The notes beneath the pieces are model-generated. The model saw only the letters and a list, made by a program, of their open reading frames with translations, was not told the DNA's origin and ran no database searches. A DNA stretch of 64,000 nt from Bacteroidales bacterium. Lineage in GTDB: Bacteria > Bacteroidota > Bacteroidia > Bacteroidales > UBA932. Below are positions 62,234-64,000 of this stretch, piece after piece (position 1 is the first letter of the stretch; the number at the start of each line of letters is the position of its first letter). The DNA is taken from positions 1 to 64,000 of the forward strand of contig JAFXPV010000007.1 in NCBI GenBank assembly GCA_017527625.1. The letters are read 5' to 3'. A program made the translations under genes and the position numbers.

Positions 62234-63541
62234 TTAACGTTTGATGTTGAAACTGCCGCCTTTCTGCAGACGGAATTCAACCGGCACCGTTATGCGGCAG
62301 CGGACTTTCTTGCGTCCTATCTCTGCGGGCGTCCATTTGGGAGAGGCGGCGATGACTTTCACGGCCTCGGCGTCGAGGAGTTCGTCGACTCCTTTTTCGA
62401 CAGTTACACTTGTGACCCTGCCGTCCTTCTCGATGATGAACGACACGTTCACCGTGCCCTGGATGCCTTTGTCAACTGCGCTTTGCGGGTACTTGACATA
62501 AGTGTAGACCCAGGCGTCCATAAAGTGCTTAAGGTCCGAATGGAAGAACTGCGGCTGCTTGTCGCAGTCGGTCATTGAATATGCGTATTCGTCGCTGTCG
62601 GACGTTTTTGCGCTCTGCGACGGGAAGAGCAGGTCCTTTGCAGCCATAGACTTGAGGAAGGTGGCGATGTAGTGGGTCTGGGCTGCCAGTTTGTTGTAAA
62701 GCACGAGCTGCGGCACGTCACGGGAGGTCCTGTACTCCCTGCTCCTTCCGGTGGAGAAGGTCAGAGTGGGGATGTCTTCCATACTGAAAGCCAGATGGTC
62801 GGAAGAGAACACCTCGCCGTTGTGCAGACCGGGCTTCGTCGTGACCGATTCGTTGTCGGTGACGTAGGTGGTCATCGAGGCCAGGTCGCTGCGCGGGATG
62901 ACTGAATATATCTCGAAGGGGTTCTCGGCGGAGCCGCGTCCCAGCATATCCAGATTGACCATCAGCTTGACGTTGGAAATGTCGCTGAATTCTCCTCCCG
63001 AAGCGAAGAAGCGCGCACCGGCGTACTGCTCCTCACCGGCGCCGAAGCCGACGAAGATGACCGAGCGGCGCAGGAAAAGAGCGTTGCCGCTGAGGATCTT
63101 TGCCGCCTCGATTAGCGCCGCGACACCGGAGGCGTTGGCATCGGCGCCACGGTAGACACCGGTCATCTGCTGCCCGTCGACGGTGACAGGGTAGGTGCCG
63201 AGATGGTCGATATGTGCCCCTACCACTATATATTCTTCCCTGAGGTCGCTGTCATATCCCTGCAGGATGCCGGCGACGTTGCACGAGCGCAGCGTGTCGC
63301 CGTCCTCGATGATGAGGAAACTGTCTCCTTCGCGGCCGGTCAGCATCGTGACACCGGCCTGTTCCAGCTGGTCATAGAGATATGCGGCTGCTTTCGCCTC
63401 GCCTTCGCTGCCGGCCTTGCGGCCGAGCAGTTCGTCGGAACTGAGATATTCCACGTGCCGTCTGAGGTCCGCAGTGAAATCCTGGGCGGACACTGCGACG
63501 GACATCAGGACAAATAAAAGTAGTGTGAGCGGTCTTTTCAT
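62234..63541 (-). CDS. M28 family metallopeptidase fused to a TonB C-terminal domain
   Basis: A 435-residue exported protein (signal peptide ~1-19). Residues ~20-320 are an M28 zinc aminopeptidase-like domain with a shortened, degenerate form: metal-binding [27 protein letters not shown] (the family's usual DNxSG reads DANASG), catalytic [22 protein letters not shown] and the last ligand His in FSSDHLAF. Residues ~345-430 are a TonB_C domain ([29 protein letters not shown]...[23 protein letters not shown]). This pairing suggests a periplasmic or outer-membrane-facing protease that uses the TonB fold for docking; no TonB N-terminal membrane helix or Pro-rich spacer is present, so it is not an energy transducer. 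Confidence 0.88.
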   Translation of the reverse strand: MKRPLTLLLFVLMSVAVSAQDFTADLRRHVEYLSSDELLGRKAGSEGEAKAAAYLYDQLEQAGVTMLTGREGDSFLIIEDGDTLRSCNVAGILQGYDSDLREEYIVVGAHIDHLGTYPVTVDGQQMTGVYRGADANASGVAALIEAAKILSGNALFLRRSVIFVGFGAGEEQYAGARFFASGGEFSDISNVKLMVNLDMLGRGSAENPFEIYSVIPRSDLASMTTYVTDNESVTTKPGLHNGEVFSSDHLAFSMEDIPTLTFSTGRSREYRTSRDVPQLVLYNKLAAQTHYIATFLKSMAAKDLLFPSQSAKTSDSDEYAYSMTDCDKQPQFFHSDLKHFMDAWVYTYVKYPQSAVDKGIQGTVNVSFIIEKDGRVTSVTVEKGVDELLDAEAVKVIAASPKWTPAEIGRKKVRCRITVPVEFRLQKGGSFNIKR

Positions 63542-63560
63542 ACGGAACGGCAGAAGCGTT

Positions 63561-63568
63561 CAAAGATA
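63561..63568 (-). promoter_or_regulatory. -7 box TATCTTTG for the M28-TonB_C gene
   Basis: The minus strand reads TATCTTTG, fitting TAnnTTTG, 19 nt before the start at 63541. Confidence 0.5.
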
Positions 63569-63572
63569 ATAC

Positions 63573-63606
63573 CAAAAAACAAAAAGAGAGCCAACCGGGC
63601 TCTCTT
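63573..63606 (-). terminator. Terminator of the histone-H1-like gene
   Basis: Arms AAGAGAGCC and GGCTCTCTT (63584-63592 and 63598-63606) form a 9-bp stem; reading on the minus strand it is followed by a T-rich tract. It lies 25 bp after the stop codon at 63632. Confidence 0.8.
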
Positions 63607-63631
63607 CTCATTTTACACAAGGGTACTAAGA

Positions 63632-63808
63632 TTATTTCTTAGCTGCGTCGAGAGATACTTTCCTGAACTCTTTCATCAGTTTAGAGATTTCCAGCGCATT
63701 TTTGCGGGCACGAGTACCAGCGGCTTTGTTACCTTTGACAGCCTGTGCGTCGGCATTTTTAACGAAAGCGTCGATCTCAGCTTTGATTTGTGCAAGGAGT
63801 TTGTCCAT
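63632..63808 (-). CDS. Histone H1-like protein (Hc1 family)
   Basis: A 58-residue basic helical protein, MDKLLAQIKAEIDAFVKNAD followed by an AVKGNKAAGTRARKNALEI segment and a KEFRKVSLDAAKK end. This is the small Bacteroidetes histone-H1-like (Hc1) nucleoid protein family, named for a distant likeness to chlamydial Hc1. Lys and Arg are frequent and Ala-rich helices are predicted. It would bind DNA non-specifically; its exact role in Bacteroidetes is not settled. It has its own terminator and sits 56 bp downstream of the partial gene at the right edge. Confidence 0.88.
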   Translation of the reverse strand: MDKLLAQIKAEIDAFVKNADAQAVKGNKAAGTRARKNALEISKLMKEFRKVSLDAAKK

Positions 63809-63864
63809 AGTGTTAATTTTTAGGTTGTTGTGATTATTTACTAAGCGAATTTAACTATAGAAAT

Positions 63865-64000
63865 TCAATTATCCAAAAATTCTTTAAAAATGCCGTAATC
63901 GCGTGCTCTGACTTCTTCCTCAAGACCGGCATTCCGCTTGTCTACAGTTGATTTGACAGATGTTTGGACTGCTTTGGACCTGGGCGGGAGCGGAGGATAG
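63865..64000 (-). CDS. Partial CDS at right edge, C-terminal ~44 residues
   Basis: A frame open to the right edge of the window stops at 63865. The visible residues include PPLPPRSKAVQTS and VDKRNAGLEEEVRARDYGIF, ending KEFLDN. No family could be assigned from this much. The Pro-rich start and charged helical end look like a real protein tail, but without the rest this remains tentative. Confidence 0.5.
   Translation of the reverse strand, partial: YPPLPPRSKAVQTSVKSTVDKRNAGLEEEVRARDYGIFKEFLDN

Noticed and set aside
1..64000. Searched for insertion sequences, integrases, phage genes, tRNA or rRNA genes
   Set aside because: No transposase, integrase or phage structural motif and no cloverleaf or rRNA sequence was recognised by eye; the A+T-rich islet at 34-36.6 kb has no visible flanking repeats.

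Overview
The window looks like chromosome from a fairly high-G+C member of the Bacteroidales (gut or rumen type). The evidence is a set of Bacteroidetes-typical families (DUF4251 and DUF2795 proteins, a YitT protein, a histone-H1-like protein, many SPII lipoproteins), repeated TAnnTTTG promoter boxes just upstream of genes, weak Shine-Dalgarno signals, and a large load of exported glycoside hydrolases. Genus cannot be fixed from the sequence alone; a Rikenellaceae- or UBA932-like lineage is an inference from base composition.

Layout. 1-4.6 kb: the 3' end of a TonB-dependent receptor, then housekeeping genes (TrmO, a DUF362 protein, a cupin, Dtd, a patatin, a DUF4251 lipoprotein). 4.7-8.8 kb: a translationally coupled GH125 alpha-mannosidase and GH2 beta-mannosidase-like pair, suited to mannose-containing glycans. 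8.8-13.4 kb: VanZ, threonine aldolase, a methyltransferase, a porin, and an acyl-CoA synthetase that has lost its C-terminus. 13.6-24.2 kb: a membrane-bound LytTR regulator followed by a co-directional run of GH78, GH51, a double GH43-CBM6 protein and a second GH51, closed by a near-perfect bidirectional terminator. 24.3-28.9 kb, opposite strand: GH10-CE1 xylanase/feruloyl esterase and GH31 alpha-xylosidase. 29-34.2 kb: a lactonase, full-length acyl-CoA synthetase, MtgA, a low-molecular-weight phosphatase and exported GalM. 34.4-36.6 kb: an A+T-rich two-gene islet with a C10 (streptopain-like) protease lipoprotein and a small lipoprotein. 36.7-48.7 kb: an EamA transporter, then more arabinoxylan enzymes: a GH54 arabinofuranosidase, a CE6-like esterase-GH51 fusion, a GH43, an accessory protein and a lipoprotein GH10 xylanase. 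48.7-51.6 kb: DUF2795, cobalamin adenosyltransferase, FolE, TrkA. 51.5-58.4 kb: six minus-strand genes comprising a beta-barrel protein, three paralogous lipoproteins made of 54-residue helical repeats, and two overlapping AraC-type regulators. 58.5-64 kb: YitT, LeuS, an M28 peptidase-TonB_C fusion, a histone-H1-like protein and the 3' end of one more gene.

Together the exported enzymes could strip acetyl, feruloyl and arabinofuranosyl groups from arabinoxylan, cut the xylan backbone, and release xylose, rhamnose and mannose. GalM and the porin would fit sugar uptake. No SusC/SusD pair lies inside the CAZyme region, so the glycan importer must be elsewhere or non-canonical.

The most novel-looking locus is the repeat-lipoprotein operon at 52.6-58.4 kb with its two downstream regulators. 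The GH54 enzyme, a family best known from fungi, is the second highlight.
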